Assembly (NCBI RefSeq): GCF_008369105.1
Contig: NZ_VINQ01000010.1
Coordinates: 62,001-126,000, forward strand
Direction of reading: 5' to 3'
DNA from: Aquicoccus porphyridii
Lineage (GTDB): Bacteria; Pseudomonadota; Alphaproteobacteria; Rhodobacterales; Rhodobacteraceae
DNA: 64,000 bases
Every line of letters begins with the position of its first letter. The first letter of the stretch is position 1. Below the pieces are notes generated by a model that saw only the letters and a program-made list of their open reading frames with translations, made no database searches and had not been told where the DNA came from. A program made the position numbers and the translations under genes. Of the stretch, positions 43,049 through 51,155 are shown in pieces.

Positions 43049-44226
43049 GTCAGCGGCCTCGGGGCGAGGCGGGTGTCGATCTGTGCGATCTGGTCGGGGG
43101 TGAGCACGGTCTCGATGGGGCGCAAGCCGTCGTAATGGGAGGCAGCGATCTCTTGCGCGGGATCTGCGCGCAGGATCTGCCAGCGGCTTTCATCGAGCAG
43201 CGCACGCGCGGCGGCGGCGCGCCCCTTGTCGGTGGCGGTGCCGTCGGGATTGGCAAGCCCCGCGCGGGACAGGAGCCGCAGGGTAAAGCGCTCATAGACC
43301 GGATGGCCATGGGCGAGGGCCAGAAGCCCCTGTCGCAGGTGCACCCGGCGCTGATAGCGGTGCCGGGCCAGAAGGGCCGCCAGAACCCCGCGCCGCGGGG
43401 CGATCATAAGGGAAACGAAAAAGCCCGCGCTGCCGGTCAGCACGATGATCGGGCCGGTGGGCAGGTTCGGCGCCGACGCCGAGATCAACGCCCCCAGAAG
43501 GCCGGTCAGCCCGCCCATGACCCCGGCGATCAGAACCACGCGGTCGACCCGGTTACTCCAGAACCGGGCGGTGACCGGGGGCAGGATAACCATCGCCACG
43601 ATGAGCACGAGGCCCACGATCTTGATCCCGATCACGGTGACAGCCATGATCAGCCCCATCATCGCAAGGTCGACCCGGCGGACATCGAGCCCCGTCGCGA
43701 CCGCGTAACCCGGATCGAAGGCGGCGGTCAGCATCGGGCGACGCAGCACCAGCGCGGCCAGCGTGGCCAGCCCGCCACCGACCGCGATGGTCAGCGCGTC
43801 GGAATAGAGCATCCCCGCCGTGGAACCGAGCAGGAAGGTTTCGAGCCCGGCCTGCCGCCCCACGTTCAGGGACTGGATCACGGTCAGAAGCAGGATTCCG
43901 AAACCGAAGAAAACCGAGAGCACAGCGCCGATGGCGGCATCCTCGCTCAGCCGCGTGGCATGGGTGAGCCAGCCGACACAGAGCAGGCCGAGCCATGCCG
44001 ACAGCGCCGACCCGAAGAGCAATCCGGCAAGGCTGCGACCCTCGCCGCCAAATGCCACCATGACGAGAAAGGCCAGCGCGATGCCGGGCAGGGTGGCATG
44101 GGCAATGGCGTCGGACACCAGCGCACGTTTGCGCAGAACCAGAAAGGTGCCGGTGATGCCCGCGGCCGCCCCCAAGAGCCCCGCGCCGGTCGCCACGAGG
44201 GCGGCATTATACCCCAACCCCCACAT
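43045..44226 (-). CDS. sitC: Metal ABC transporter permease with C-terminal winged-helix-like extension (SitC-like)
   Basis: A 393-residue protein; residues 1 to about 280 are an ABC-3 permease (FLVLRKRALVSDAIAHATLP, EDAAIGAVLSVFFGFGILLL, KIVGLVLIVAMVILPPVTAR). The last 110 residues are cytoplasmic and resemble a DtxR-type winged helix (RLLSRAGLANPDGTATDKGR, then AAAARALLDESRW). Ordinary SitC proteins are about 285 residues, so this is a fused domain, possibly a metal sensor. ATG 44226 abuts the ATPase stop at 44228; upstream frame is not similar. Confidence 0.85.
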   Translation of the reverse strand: MWGLGYNAALVATGAGLLGAAAGITGTFLVLRKRALVSDAIAHATLPGIALAFLVMVAFGGEGRSLAGLLFGSALSAWLGLLCVGWLTHATRLSEDAAIGAVLSVFFGFGILLLTVIQSLNVGRQAGLETFLLGSTAGMLYSDALTIAVGGGLATLAALVLRRPMLTAAFDPGYAVATGLDVRRVDLAMMGLIMAVTVIGIKIVGLVLIVAMVILPPVTARFWSNRVDRVVLIAGVMGGLTGLLGALISASAPNLPTGPIIVLTGSAGFFVSLMIAPRRGVLAALLARHRYQRRVHLRQGLLALAHGHPVYERFTLRLLSRAGLANPDGTATDKGRAAAARALLDESRWQILRADPAQEIAASHYDGLRPIETVLTPDQIAQIDTRLAPRPLT

Positions 44227-44227
44227 C

Positions 44228-45025
44228 TCAGCCGAGGATCTGCGCCAGTTGCGCGTGGGCGAGGCGCCCGCCATAGGTGGCCTGAAGCGTTTCGGGTGTG
44301 AGCACGGTGGCAACCGGGCCTTCGGCGACGCGGGTGGTGTTGATCAGGAGCGCGCGCTCGAAATAGGTCGAGACGGTGGCAAGGTCGTGATGGACGACGA
44401 CCACGGTGCGGCCCGAGTCGCGCAGCGATTTGAGAACCGCGACGATGGCCTTTTCGGTGGCGGCATCCACCCCGGCAAAGGGTTCGTCGAGCAGGTAGAG
44501 ATCGGCCCCTTGCGCCAGCGCACGGGCGAGAAAGACGCGCTGTTGCTGACCGCCCGAAAGCTGGCCGATCTGGCGTTCGGCGAAATGTTCCATCCCGACC
44601 CGGACAAGACAGGCCATGGCGCGGTCGCGGTGATCCTGTCGGACGCGGCGCAACAGCCCCAGTTCACGCGCCATTCCCATGAGCACCACGTCGATCACGC
44701 GGGTCGGAAAATCCCAATCGACCGTGGCGCGTTGCGGGACATAGGCGATGCGGTCAAGCACCTCCCTGACTGGTTGGCCATAGGCGTGAACAGTGCCGGA
44801 AACTGGCGTCACCATGCCGAGGACCGCCTTCAGGAGGGTCGATTTCCCGGCCCCGTTCGGGCCGATGATCGCGCTCATCGCGCCCGCGTCAAATGTCGCA
44901 TCAAGCGCGAAGAGCGCGGGCTTTTCGCCATAGGTCACGGTCAGGCCACGCACCGCGAGCGGCGCAGTCAGGCCATCATCGGATGCGACGATCCTGCCAT
45001 CCTGTGCAGCCAGTCCGAGTTGCAT
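44228..45025 (-). CDS. sitB: Metal ABC transporter ATP-binding protein (SitB-like)
   Basis: A 265-residue ATPase. Walker A is IIGPNGAGKSTLLKAV, the Q-loop AYVPQRATVDWDFP is typical of Mn/Zn/Fe chelate systems (VDWDFP). The signature is LSGGQQQRVFLARAL, Walker B LYLLDEPFAGVDAATE, and the switch VVVVHHDLATV. It lies 13 bases downstream of the binding-protein gene in the four-gene operon. Confidence 0.92.
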   Translation of the reverse strand: MQLGLAAQDGRIVASDDGLTAPLAVRGLTVTYGEKPALFALDATFDAGAMSAIIGPNGAGKSTLLKAVLGMVTPVSGTVHAYGQPVREVLDRIAYVPQRATVDWDFPTRVIDVVLMGMARELGLLRRVRQDHRDRAMACLVRVGMEHFAERQIGQLSGGQQQRVFLARALAQGADLYLLDEPFAGVDAATEKAIVAVLKSLRDSGRTVVVVHHDLATVSTYFERALLINTTRVAEGPVATVLTPETLQATYGGRLAHAQLAQILG

Positions 45026-45038
45026 TGCGGCCCTTTCC

Positions 45039-46001
45039 TCAGCTTGCCTGTGCCAGACGCCCGTTCATGCCACGGGAGGGCACATTGCCGCCCAGCGCGG
45101 CGGCGATGGTTGTGACGTTATGGTCGATCATGCCGATATAGGTGCCTTCATAGCTGCCATCCGGCCCCATTGCATCCGAATAAAGCTCGCCGCCGATGCG
45201 CACCTCGTGACCCTGCGCGCCGGCACCTTCGATCAGGGCGCGGACATTGCGATCCGAGACCGAGCTTTCGACGAAAACGGCACTGATCCCGCGGGATACG
45301 AGCATTTCGACCAGCGCGCCGATGCGGTTCAGCCCGGCTTCGGACTCGGTCGAGATGCCCTGAATGCCGATCACCTCGAACCCGTAGGCGCGACCGAAAT
45401 AGCCGAACGCGTCATGCGCGGTCAGCAGCACGCGGGCGGGCGGCGGAACGCTGGCCAGCGTCTTGCGGGCATAGATGTCAAGTTGGGCGATGTCGTTCAG
45501 GAACGCGTCGGCCCGGGCGGCAACCGCTTCGGCCTCCGAGGGCAGGAGCGCGATCAGCGCGTCGCGGATGGCGCGCGATGCATAGGTCCAAAGCTCGGGA
45601 ACCATCCAGATATGCGGGTCGAACTTGTTGTCGTAATCGGGATGCGCGATCAGCATTTCGGGCGGCGTTGCCTCGCCCACGGCGACCAGAGTGGAACGGG
45701 TGGCAAGACGCGCGAACAATTCTTCAAGCTGTGCTTCGAGATAGAGCCCGTGGCGCAGGATCAGGTCGGCCCGGGTGAGGGCGACGATATCGCTTCGGGT
45801 CTGGCGATAGGAATGCGGATCGACGCCCGGCCCCATCAGCGCGTGGACCTCGATCAGGTCACCGCCGATGCGGTGGGCGGTATCGGCGATCATGCCGGTG
45901 GTGGCGACGACGCTGGGCCGGGCGCTGGCAGCCCCGGCGACATGGGGCAATGCGCCTGCCCCTGCAATCAATCCGAGCGCCGCTCGTCTGGAAAAACTCA
46001 T
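45039..46001 (-). CDS. sitA: Metal ABC transporter substrate-binding protein (SitA/TroA type)
   Basis: A 320-residue cluster A-I protein for Mn2+ or Zn2+. The N terminus MSFSRRAALGLIAGAGALPH has a twin-arginine-like SRRAALG followed by a hydrophobic stretch and AGA cleavage site. Likely ligands are His63 (DPHSYR), His129 (DPHIWM), His195 (AHDAFGYF) and Asp275 (YSDAMG), the TroA-like H-H-H-D set. No histidine-rich loop as in ZnuA is present. Fur/Mur-type boxes upstream favour manganese, but zinc is not excluded. Confidence 0.88.
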   Translation of the reverse strand: MSFSRRAALGLIAGAGALPHVAGAASARPSVVATTGMIADTAHRIGGDLIEVHALMGPGVDPHSYRQTRSDIVALTRADLILRHGLYLEAQLEELFARLATRSTLVAVGEATPPEMLIAHPDYDNKFDPHIWMVPELWTYASRAIRDALIALLPSEAEAVAARADAFLNDIAQLDIYARKTLASVPPPARVLLTAHDAFGYFGRAYGFEVIGIQGISTESEAGLNRIGALVEMLVSRGISAVFVESSVSDRNVRALIEGAGAQGHEVRIGGELYSDAMGPDGSYEGTYIGMIDHNVTTIAAALGGNVPSRGMNGRLAQAS

Positions 46002-46037
46002 TGAAGCCTCATCTGGATCGGGTTGACCAGGGCAATA

Positions 46038-46083
46038 TGCGAGTCGTTCTCAGGAATGTCAATGCTTTTGCAAATCATTCTCA
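46038..46083. promoter_or_regulatory. Two tandem Fur/Mur-like boxes upstream of sitA
   Basis: TGCGAGTCGTTCTCA at 46038-46052 and TGCAAATCATTCTCA at 46069-46083 are direct repeats (12 of 15 bases equal), 31 bases apart, or about three helical turns. The reverse complement TGAGAATGATTTGCA resembles alphaproteobacterial Fur/Mur boxes. They lie 37-82 bases upstream of sitA and could also affect the divergent deoC. Confidence 0.6.
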
Positions 46084-46175
46084 AAAATGGCGGAAGATCG
46101 CGATCGGGGCGGATATGTGGCGCTTGCCTTGGCCCCGGCCGCATGAGACCTTGCCCGTGCAAGCGAGGGAGAGAG

Positions 46176-47165
46176 ATGCAGACCGAGATACGAACGCCCG
46201 TGGCCGGGCTTCCCCAGACGACCGAGGCGCGCAATGCGGGCATGGAGCTGGACCTCGATCGGGTGATGCGTGTGCAGGCCAACCGCCCGGCCATCGAGCG
46301 GCGGGTGGCGACGTTTCCCGGGCGGCGGACGGTGAAAAAGAATTATCAGGCGGCGTGGCTTTGCAAGGCAATCACCTGCATCGACCTGACCACGCTTGCA
46401 GGTGACGATACCGAGGGCCGCGTGCGCAGGCTTGCCGCCAAGGCACGACAGCCGGTTCGGGCCGATCTGCTCGACGCGTTGGGGATGAAGGGGCTGCGCG
46501 TGGGTGCGGTTTGTGTCTATCACGACATGATCGCGCCCGCGCGCGCGGCGCTGGAGGGGTCGGGCATTCCGGTTGCCGCGGTCTCGACCGGGTTTCCGGC
46601 CGGGCTTTCGCCGTTTCACCTGCGGCTGGCCGAGATCGAGGAGAGCGTGAAGGCCGGGGCCGAAGAGATCGACATCGTGATTTCGCGGCGTCATGTGCTC
46701 ACCGGGAACTGGGAGGCGCTTTACGAAGAGATCCGCGCCTTTCGCGCGGCGTGCGGCCCGGCCCATCTCAAGGCGATCCTCGCCACCGGAGAGTTGGGAA
46801 CTCTGCGCAACGTGGCGCGCGCCTCGCTGGTCGCGATGATGGCGGGGGCGGATTTCATCAAGACCTCGACCGGCAAGGAAGCGGTGAACGCGACGCTGCC
46901 GGTTTCATTGGTCATGATCCGCGCGATCAGGGATTATTTCGACGAAACAGGCTATCGCGTGGGCTATAAACCCGCCGGTGGGATCAGCAAGGCCAAGGAC
47001 GCGCTGAGCTATCTCATGCTGATCAAGGAGGAACTGGGGAACCCGTGGCTTTCGCCCGACCTGTTCCGATTCGGCGCATCGAGCCTGTTGGGCGATATCG
47101 AACGGCAACTGGAACATCACGTGACCGGCGCCTATTCTGCCGGTTACCGGCATCCGATGGGGTAA
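46176..47165 (+). CDS. deoC: Deoxyribose-phosphate aldolase
   Basis: A 329-residue aldolase cleaving 2-deoxyribose 5-phosphate into acetaldehyde and glyceraldehyde 3-phosphate. Schiff-base lysine is in FIKTSTGKEAVNATL; a second active lysine is in GYRVGYKPAGGISKAKD. It belongs to the longer DeoC class. ATG 46176 follows a GAGGGAGAG ribosome site; the frame is open upstream to 46023 without similarity. Five bases separate it from the aldehyde dehydrogenase gene, which would remove the acetaldehyde it makes. Confidence 0.93.
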   Translation: MQTEIRTPVAGLPQTTEARNAGMELDLDRVMRVQANRPAIERRVATFPGRRTVKKNYQAAWLCKAITCIDLTTLAGDDTEGRVRRLAAKARQPVRADLLDALGMKGLRVGAVCVYHDMIAPARAALEGSGIPVAAVSTGFPAGLSPFHLRLAEIEESVKAGAEEIDIVISRRHVLTGNWEALYEEIRAFRAACGPAHLKAILATGELGTLRNVARASLVAMMAGADFIKTSTGKEAVNATLPVSLVMIRAIRDYFDETGYRVGYKPAGGISKAKDALSYLMLIKEELGNPWLSPDLFRFGASSLLGDIERQLEHHVTGAYSAGYRHPMG

Positions 47166-47170
47166 AGGGC

Positions 47171-49516
47171 ATGAGCGTGAAAGAGATTTTCGAGACCATG
47201 AACTATGGCCCCGCCCCCGAAGATGCGTCGGAAGCCTTTGCATGGCTGGTCGATCAGGGCGACCGGTTCGGCCATTTCATCGACGGGGATTTTACGTCGC
47301 CAGACGAGGGGTTCCTGTCAAGGAACCCGGCCAATGGCGAGACATTGGCGACGCTCACCCAGGCGACGCAGGCGGATGTGGATACGGCCGTCGAAGCCGC
47401 CCGCAAGGCGCAAGGCAAATGGGCGCGGCTCGGTGGGCACGGGCGCGCGAAACATCTCTATGCCATTGCCCGCATCCTGCAACGCAATGCACGGCTTTGC
47501 GCCGTGTTAGAGACGCTTGATAACGGCAAACCGATCCGCGAGAGCCGCGACATCGACCTGCCCCTCGTGCAGCGGCATTTCTATTATCACGCGGGTATGG
47601 CGCAACTGATGGAGAGCGAATTGCCCGACCGCGAGCCGGTGGGCGTCTGCGGTCAGGTGATCCCGTGGAACTTCCCGCTGCTGATGCTGGCCTGGAAGGT
47701 GGCGCCGGCATTGGCAATGGGCAACACGGTGGTGTTGAAACCGGCGGAATACACGTCGCTCACGGCGCTTCTCTTTGCAGATCTGTGCCGCCAGGCGGGT
47801 CTGCCCAAGGGGGTCGTCAATATCGTCACCGGCGATGGCGCGGTGGGCGAGATGATCGTGACCCATCCGGATGTCGACAAGGTGGCCTTTACCGGCTCGA
47901 CCGAGGTGGGCCGCAGGATCAGGCAGGCGACCGCGGGGAGTGGCAAGGCGCTCACGCTCGAACTGGGTGGCAAGAGCCCCTATGTGGTGTTCGAGGATGC
48001 CGACCTCGACTCAGCGATCGAGGGGCTGGTCGATGCGATCTGGTTCAACCAGGGACAGGTCTGCTGTGCCGGGTCGCGCCTTCTGGTGCAGGAGGGGGTT
48101 GCCGAGCGGTTTCATGACAAGCTCAGGGCGCGGATGCAGAGCCTGCGCATCGGCAATCCGCTCGACAAATGCATCGACGTGGGCGCGATCGTCGATCCGG
48201 TGCAGGTGCGGGCGATCTCCGAGATGGTCGAGGGTTGCACGGAGGGCGAGCGGTTCAGTGTCGCGACCGACCTGCCCGAGAGCGGGTGCTTCTATCCGCC
48301 GACGCTGATCACCGGGCTGGCACCATCGCACCGCCTGATGCAGGAAGAGATTTTCGGCCCGGTGCTGGTCTCGACCACGTTCCGCACACCGGATGAGGCG
48401 GTGCAGCTTGCCAACAACACAAGATACGGATTGGCAGCGAGTGTCTGGAGCGAGAACCTGAACCTTGCCCTCGACATTGCGCCGAGGATCGAGGCGGGGG
48501 TCATCTGGGTCAACGGGAGCAACATGTTCGACGCCGCCGCGGGGTTTGGCGGTGTGCGTGAGAGTGGCTTTGGCCGCGAAGGTGGCTGGGAAGGGTTGCG
48601 GGCCTATACGCGGCCCGTGGGGCGCACGCGTCAGCTCGCCGGAATCGAGCCTAACACGGGGGAAAATGGCCCGGCCGAGGGGATCGACCGCACGCCGAAA
48701 CTCTATATTGGCGGCAAGCAGGCGCGGCCCGATGGCGGATACTCACGCGCCGTGTTCAGCCCCCGGGGCAAGCTGTTGGGACAGGTGCCCGAGGCCAACC
48801 GCAAGGACCTGCGCAACGCGGTCGAAGCCGCGCGTGGCGCCGGGGCCTGGGGCCGGACGAGCGGTCATCAAAGGGCGCAGATCCTTTATTACATGGCCGA
48901 GAATCTGTCGGCGCGGGCGGATGATTTCGCCCATAAGATCAACGAGATGAAGGGTGGCCGCAGCGGCGAAAAAGAGGTCGAGGCCAGCATCCGGCGGCTC
49001 TTTACCTATGCCGCCTGGGCGGACAAGTTCGACGGGCAGGCGCGTGGGGTGCCGATCCGGGGGATTGCCTTGGCGATGCGCGCGCCGGTGGGGGTGATCG
49101 GCGCCATTTGCCCCGATGAGGCGCCGCTTTTGGGAATGGTGTCGATGATGGGGCCCGCAATCGCCATGGGCAACCGCGTCGTGATGCTGGCGAGCGAGCC
49201 TTATCCCCTTGTTTATGCGGATTTTTACCAGGTTCTCGACACGTCTGACCTGCCTGGTGGGGTGGTTAATATCCTGACCGGAAAACACGGCACACTGGCC
49301 CCGGTGATGGCGGCGCATATGGATGTGGATGCGGTCTGGTCGTTTTCGTCCTCGGGTATCTCGGAGGTCATCGAACGCGAGAGCGCGGGCAATCTCAAGC
49401 GCACATGGGTCAATAATGGCCTTGTCAGAGACTGGTTTTTGGCCGAGGGCGAGGGCCGCGACTTTCTCGAGGCGGCGACCGAGGTCAAGACGATCTGGGT
49501 GCCTTACGGCGCGTGA
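47171..49516 (+). CDS. ALDH16-type aldehyde dehydrogenase with second, pseudo-catalytic domain
   Basis: A 781-residue protein. Residues 1 to about 495 are a full NAD-dependent ALDH with Asn167 (PWNFPLL), Glu264 (LELGGKSP) and Cys298 (GQVCCAGSR). Residues about 520-781 form a second, shorter ALDH-like domain (APVGVIGAICPDEAP, GPAIAMGNRVVM, GGVVNILTG) without the catalytic cysteine or glutamate. This two-domain layout defines ALDH16. Adjacent deoC suggests oxidation of acetaldehyde to acetate. The start at 47171 is where similarity begins; GTAAAGGGC precedes it. Confidence 0.92.
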   Translation: MSVKEIFETMNYGPAPEDASEAFAWLVDQGDRFGHFIDGDFTSPDEGFLSRNPANGETLATLTQATQADVDTAVEAARKAQGKWARLGGHGRAKHLYAIARILQRNARLCAVLETLDNGKPIRESRDIDLPLVQRHFYYHAGMAQLMESELPDREPVGVCGQVIPWNFPLLMLAWKVAPALAMGNTVVLKPAEYTSLTALLFADLCRQAGLPKGVVNIVTGDGAVGEMIVTHPDVDKVAFTGSTEVGRRIRQATAGSGKALTLELGGKSPYVVFEDADLDSAIEGLVDAIWFNQGQVCCAGSRLLVQEGVAERFHDKLRARMQSLRIGNPLDKCIDVGAIVDPVQVRAISEMVEGCTEGERFSVATDLPESGCFYPPTLITGLAPSHRLMQEEIFGPVLVSTTFRTPDEAVQLANNTRYGLAASVWSENLNLALDIAPRIEAGVIWVNGSNMFDAAAGFGGVRESGFGREGGWEGLRAYTRPVGRTRQLAGIEPNTGENGPAEGIDRTPKLYIGGKQARPDGGYSRAVFSPRGKLLGQVPEANRKDLRNAVEAARGAGAWGRTSGHQRAQILYYMAENLSARADDFAHKINEMKGGRSGEKEVEASIRRLFTYAAWADKFDGQARGVPIRGIALAMRAPVGVIGAICPDEAPLLGMVSMMGPAIAMGNRVVMLASEPYPLVYADFYQVLDTSDLPGGVVNILTGKHGTLAPVMAAHMDVDAVWSFSSSGISEVIERESAGNLKRTWVNNGLVRDWFLAEGEGRDFLEAATEVKTIWVPYGA

Positions 49517-49847
49517 ACACCCGCTTGCCAAGCTTGGTCCAGACCACCGTCCCGCAGGGTTAACGCCGGGGCGGGCCGCGAAATCAGGGGGGTGATTCCC
49601 GGCTGCGGCCCGGCTGTCGGGCGTACACCGCCGCATTGCAGAAAAACCCGCCGGAAAATCGGTTAACGCGGCGCGCGCTGCCACCTTTCAAACGACAAGA
49701 CCCGCCTGCTCTTTCTTGGGAAAAATACTCAATCCCCGATCGCCCCATGGCCCGGCGCAAGACCCTTGGCACGGGTCCATCGGCCGCATGGGCCGAGCGC
49801 AAGCGAGGCCCCGCCGCGACGACGCAGTCGGCGCAACTCCTCGTCCG
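49517..49847. other. 331-base gap without a convincing gene
   Basis: Between the ALDH16 stop and the convergent M16 peptidase stop. It contains repeat copy C (49559-49667) and then about 180 bases with no recognised element. A plus-strand frame here (MARRKTLGTGPSAAWAERKR) continues into antisense of the peptidase and has no ribosome site, so it is not called as a gene. Confidence 0.6.
49559..49667 (+). repeat. Dispersed palindromic repeat, family 1, copy C
   Basis: GTTAAC borders at 49559 and 49662 enclose a core at 49579-49621: CGAAATCAGGGGGGTGAT, TCCCGGCTGCGGCCCGGCTG, TCGGG. Compared with copies A and B it lacks the ten-base TTGCGTATGA-type segment between GGTGAT and CCCGG. CGCCGCATT, also found in copy B, follows the core. 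It lies after the ALDH16 gene, reading in the same direction. Confidence 0.7.
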
Positions 49848-51155
49848 TCAGTTCGACAGCCCCTGCGGGCGTCCGACGACGACAAAGCTGAGCCGCTCGG
49901 GGTCGATCCGTTCGCGCGCCACGCGGTTCACGTCTTCGAGCGTGACGGCGTTCACCCGGTCGTTGCGGGTCGCGATATAGTCGATGGGCATGCCCGACAT
50001 CTGCATCGCCACCATGATCCGGGCGATCGGGCCGTTGCCGTCAAAGCGCAGCGGATAGGAGCCGGTGAGATAGGTCTTGGCCCGGTCGAGTTCTTCCGCC
50101 GTCACGCCCGCATCGCGGGCGCGGGTCCATTCGGCGCGCACCGCCTCGATGGCCTCGGCCACGCGGTCATTGGACGAGGCGACCGAGCCCATCCAGAGAT
50201 CGGCCTGATCCTTGTCGACGAGATAGGAATAGATGCCATAGGTCAGGCCGCGCTTTTCCCTGATCTCGCTCATCAGCCGCGATTCGAACCCGCCACCGCC
50301 GAGAATGTGGTTGAGGATGTAGGCCGCGAAATAGTCGGGATGGTCGAAGTCGATTCCCGGCTGCGCGAACTGCACCACCGATTGCGGCGTGTCGAAATCG
50401 ACCACCTCGACCCCGCCGTCGAACCGCGGGGCGGCGGGCCCGGGCAGGTCGGCGCCGACCTCGGGCAGATCGCCCAGCAGCCGGTCGAGCAGTGTGCCCA
50501 ACTCATCGGCGGTGATGTCGCCCACGGCGCTGACATGGAGCCTGTCACGGGCCAGCGCGCCGCGATGCGCCGCGATGAGGTCGTCGCGCGTGAGGGTGGA
50601 GACGCTGTCAACCGTGCCGTCAAGCGGCGTGCCATAGGGGTGGTCGCCATAGACAGCCGCATCGAAAACCCGCCCGGCGATGGCGCGGGGGTCTTTCTCG
50701 TCCGAGCGGATCGACGAGAGCATCTGCCCGCGCACCCGGTCGATGGCGTCGGGATCGAATCGCGGCGCGATCAGGCTTTCGCGCAAGAGCGCGATGGCCT
50801 CGTCGCGGGTTTCGGTCAGGAACTTGGCGGAAATGCTCACCGCGTCGTCACTCACGTCATAGCGGAACGAGGCGGCCAGCCGTTCGGTGGCGCGGGCAAA
50901 TTCCCGTGCGTCCATCTCGCCCGCCCCCTCTTCGAGCAGGCCGGTCATGAGGCTTGTCGCGCCGCGTTTGTCTGGCGCGTCGAGCGATCCGCCGCCGCGA
51001 AAGCGCAGTTCGAGCGCGACGAAGGGAATCGACGGCTCCTCGACCAGCCAGGCGGTGATGCCGCCGGGCGATGTGACCTCCTTGATCTCCACCCCGGCGC
51101 GGGCGGGAAGGGCAAGGAGAAGCGTGGCGGCAAGGGCAATGGCGAAACGGATCAC
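49848..51155 (-). CDS. M16 family peptidase-like protein, non-catalytic subunit
   Basis: A 435-residue secreted protein with signal peptide MIRFAIALAATLLLALPARA. It has two M16 domains; the usual zinc motif HxxEH is missing (position occupied by RGATSLMTGLLEEGAGEMD). The C-terminal substrate-binding R/Y motif is kept (EIREKRGLTYGIYSYL). This is the typical partner of an active M16 subunit, and its start overlaps that gene by four bases. The pair would form a periplasmic heterodimeric metallopeptidase. Confidence 0.9.
   Translation of the reverse strand: MIRFAIALAATLLLALPARAGVEIKEVTSPGGITAWLVEEPSIPFVALELRFRGGGSLDAPDKRGATSLMTGLLEEGAGEMDAREFARATERLAASFRYDVSDDAVSISAKFLTETRDEAIALLRESLIAPRFDPDAIDRVRGQMLSSIRSDEKDPRAIAGRVFDAAVYGDHPYGTPLDGTVDSVSTLTRDDLIAAHRGALARDRLHVSAVGDITADELGTLLDRLLGDLPEVGADLPGPAAPRFDGGVEVVDFDTPQSVVQFAQPGIDFDHPDYFAAYILNHILGGGGFESRLMSEIREKRGLTYGIYSYLVDKDQADLWMGSVASSNDRVAEAIEAVRAEWTRARDAGVTAEELDRAKTYLTGSYPLRFDGNGPIARIMVAMQMSGMPIDYIATRNDRVNAVTLEDVNRVARERIDPERLSFVVVGRPQGLSN

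Noticed and set aside
49636-49980. Possible small plus-strand gene in the gap after ALDH16
   Set aside because: The frame overlaps the end of the M16 peptidase gene in antisense, begins inside a repeat, lacks a ribosome site, and has no similarity I recognise.
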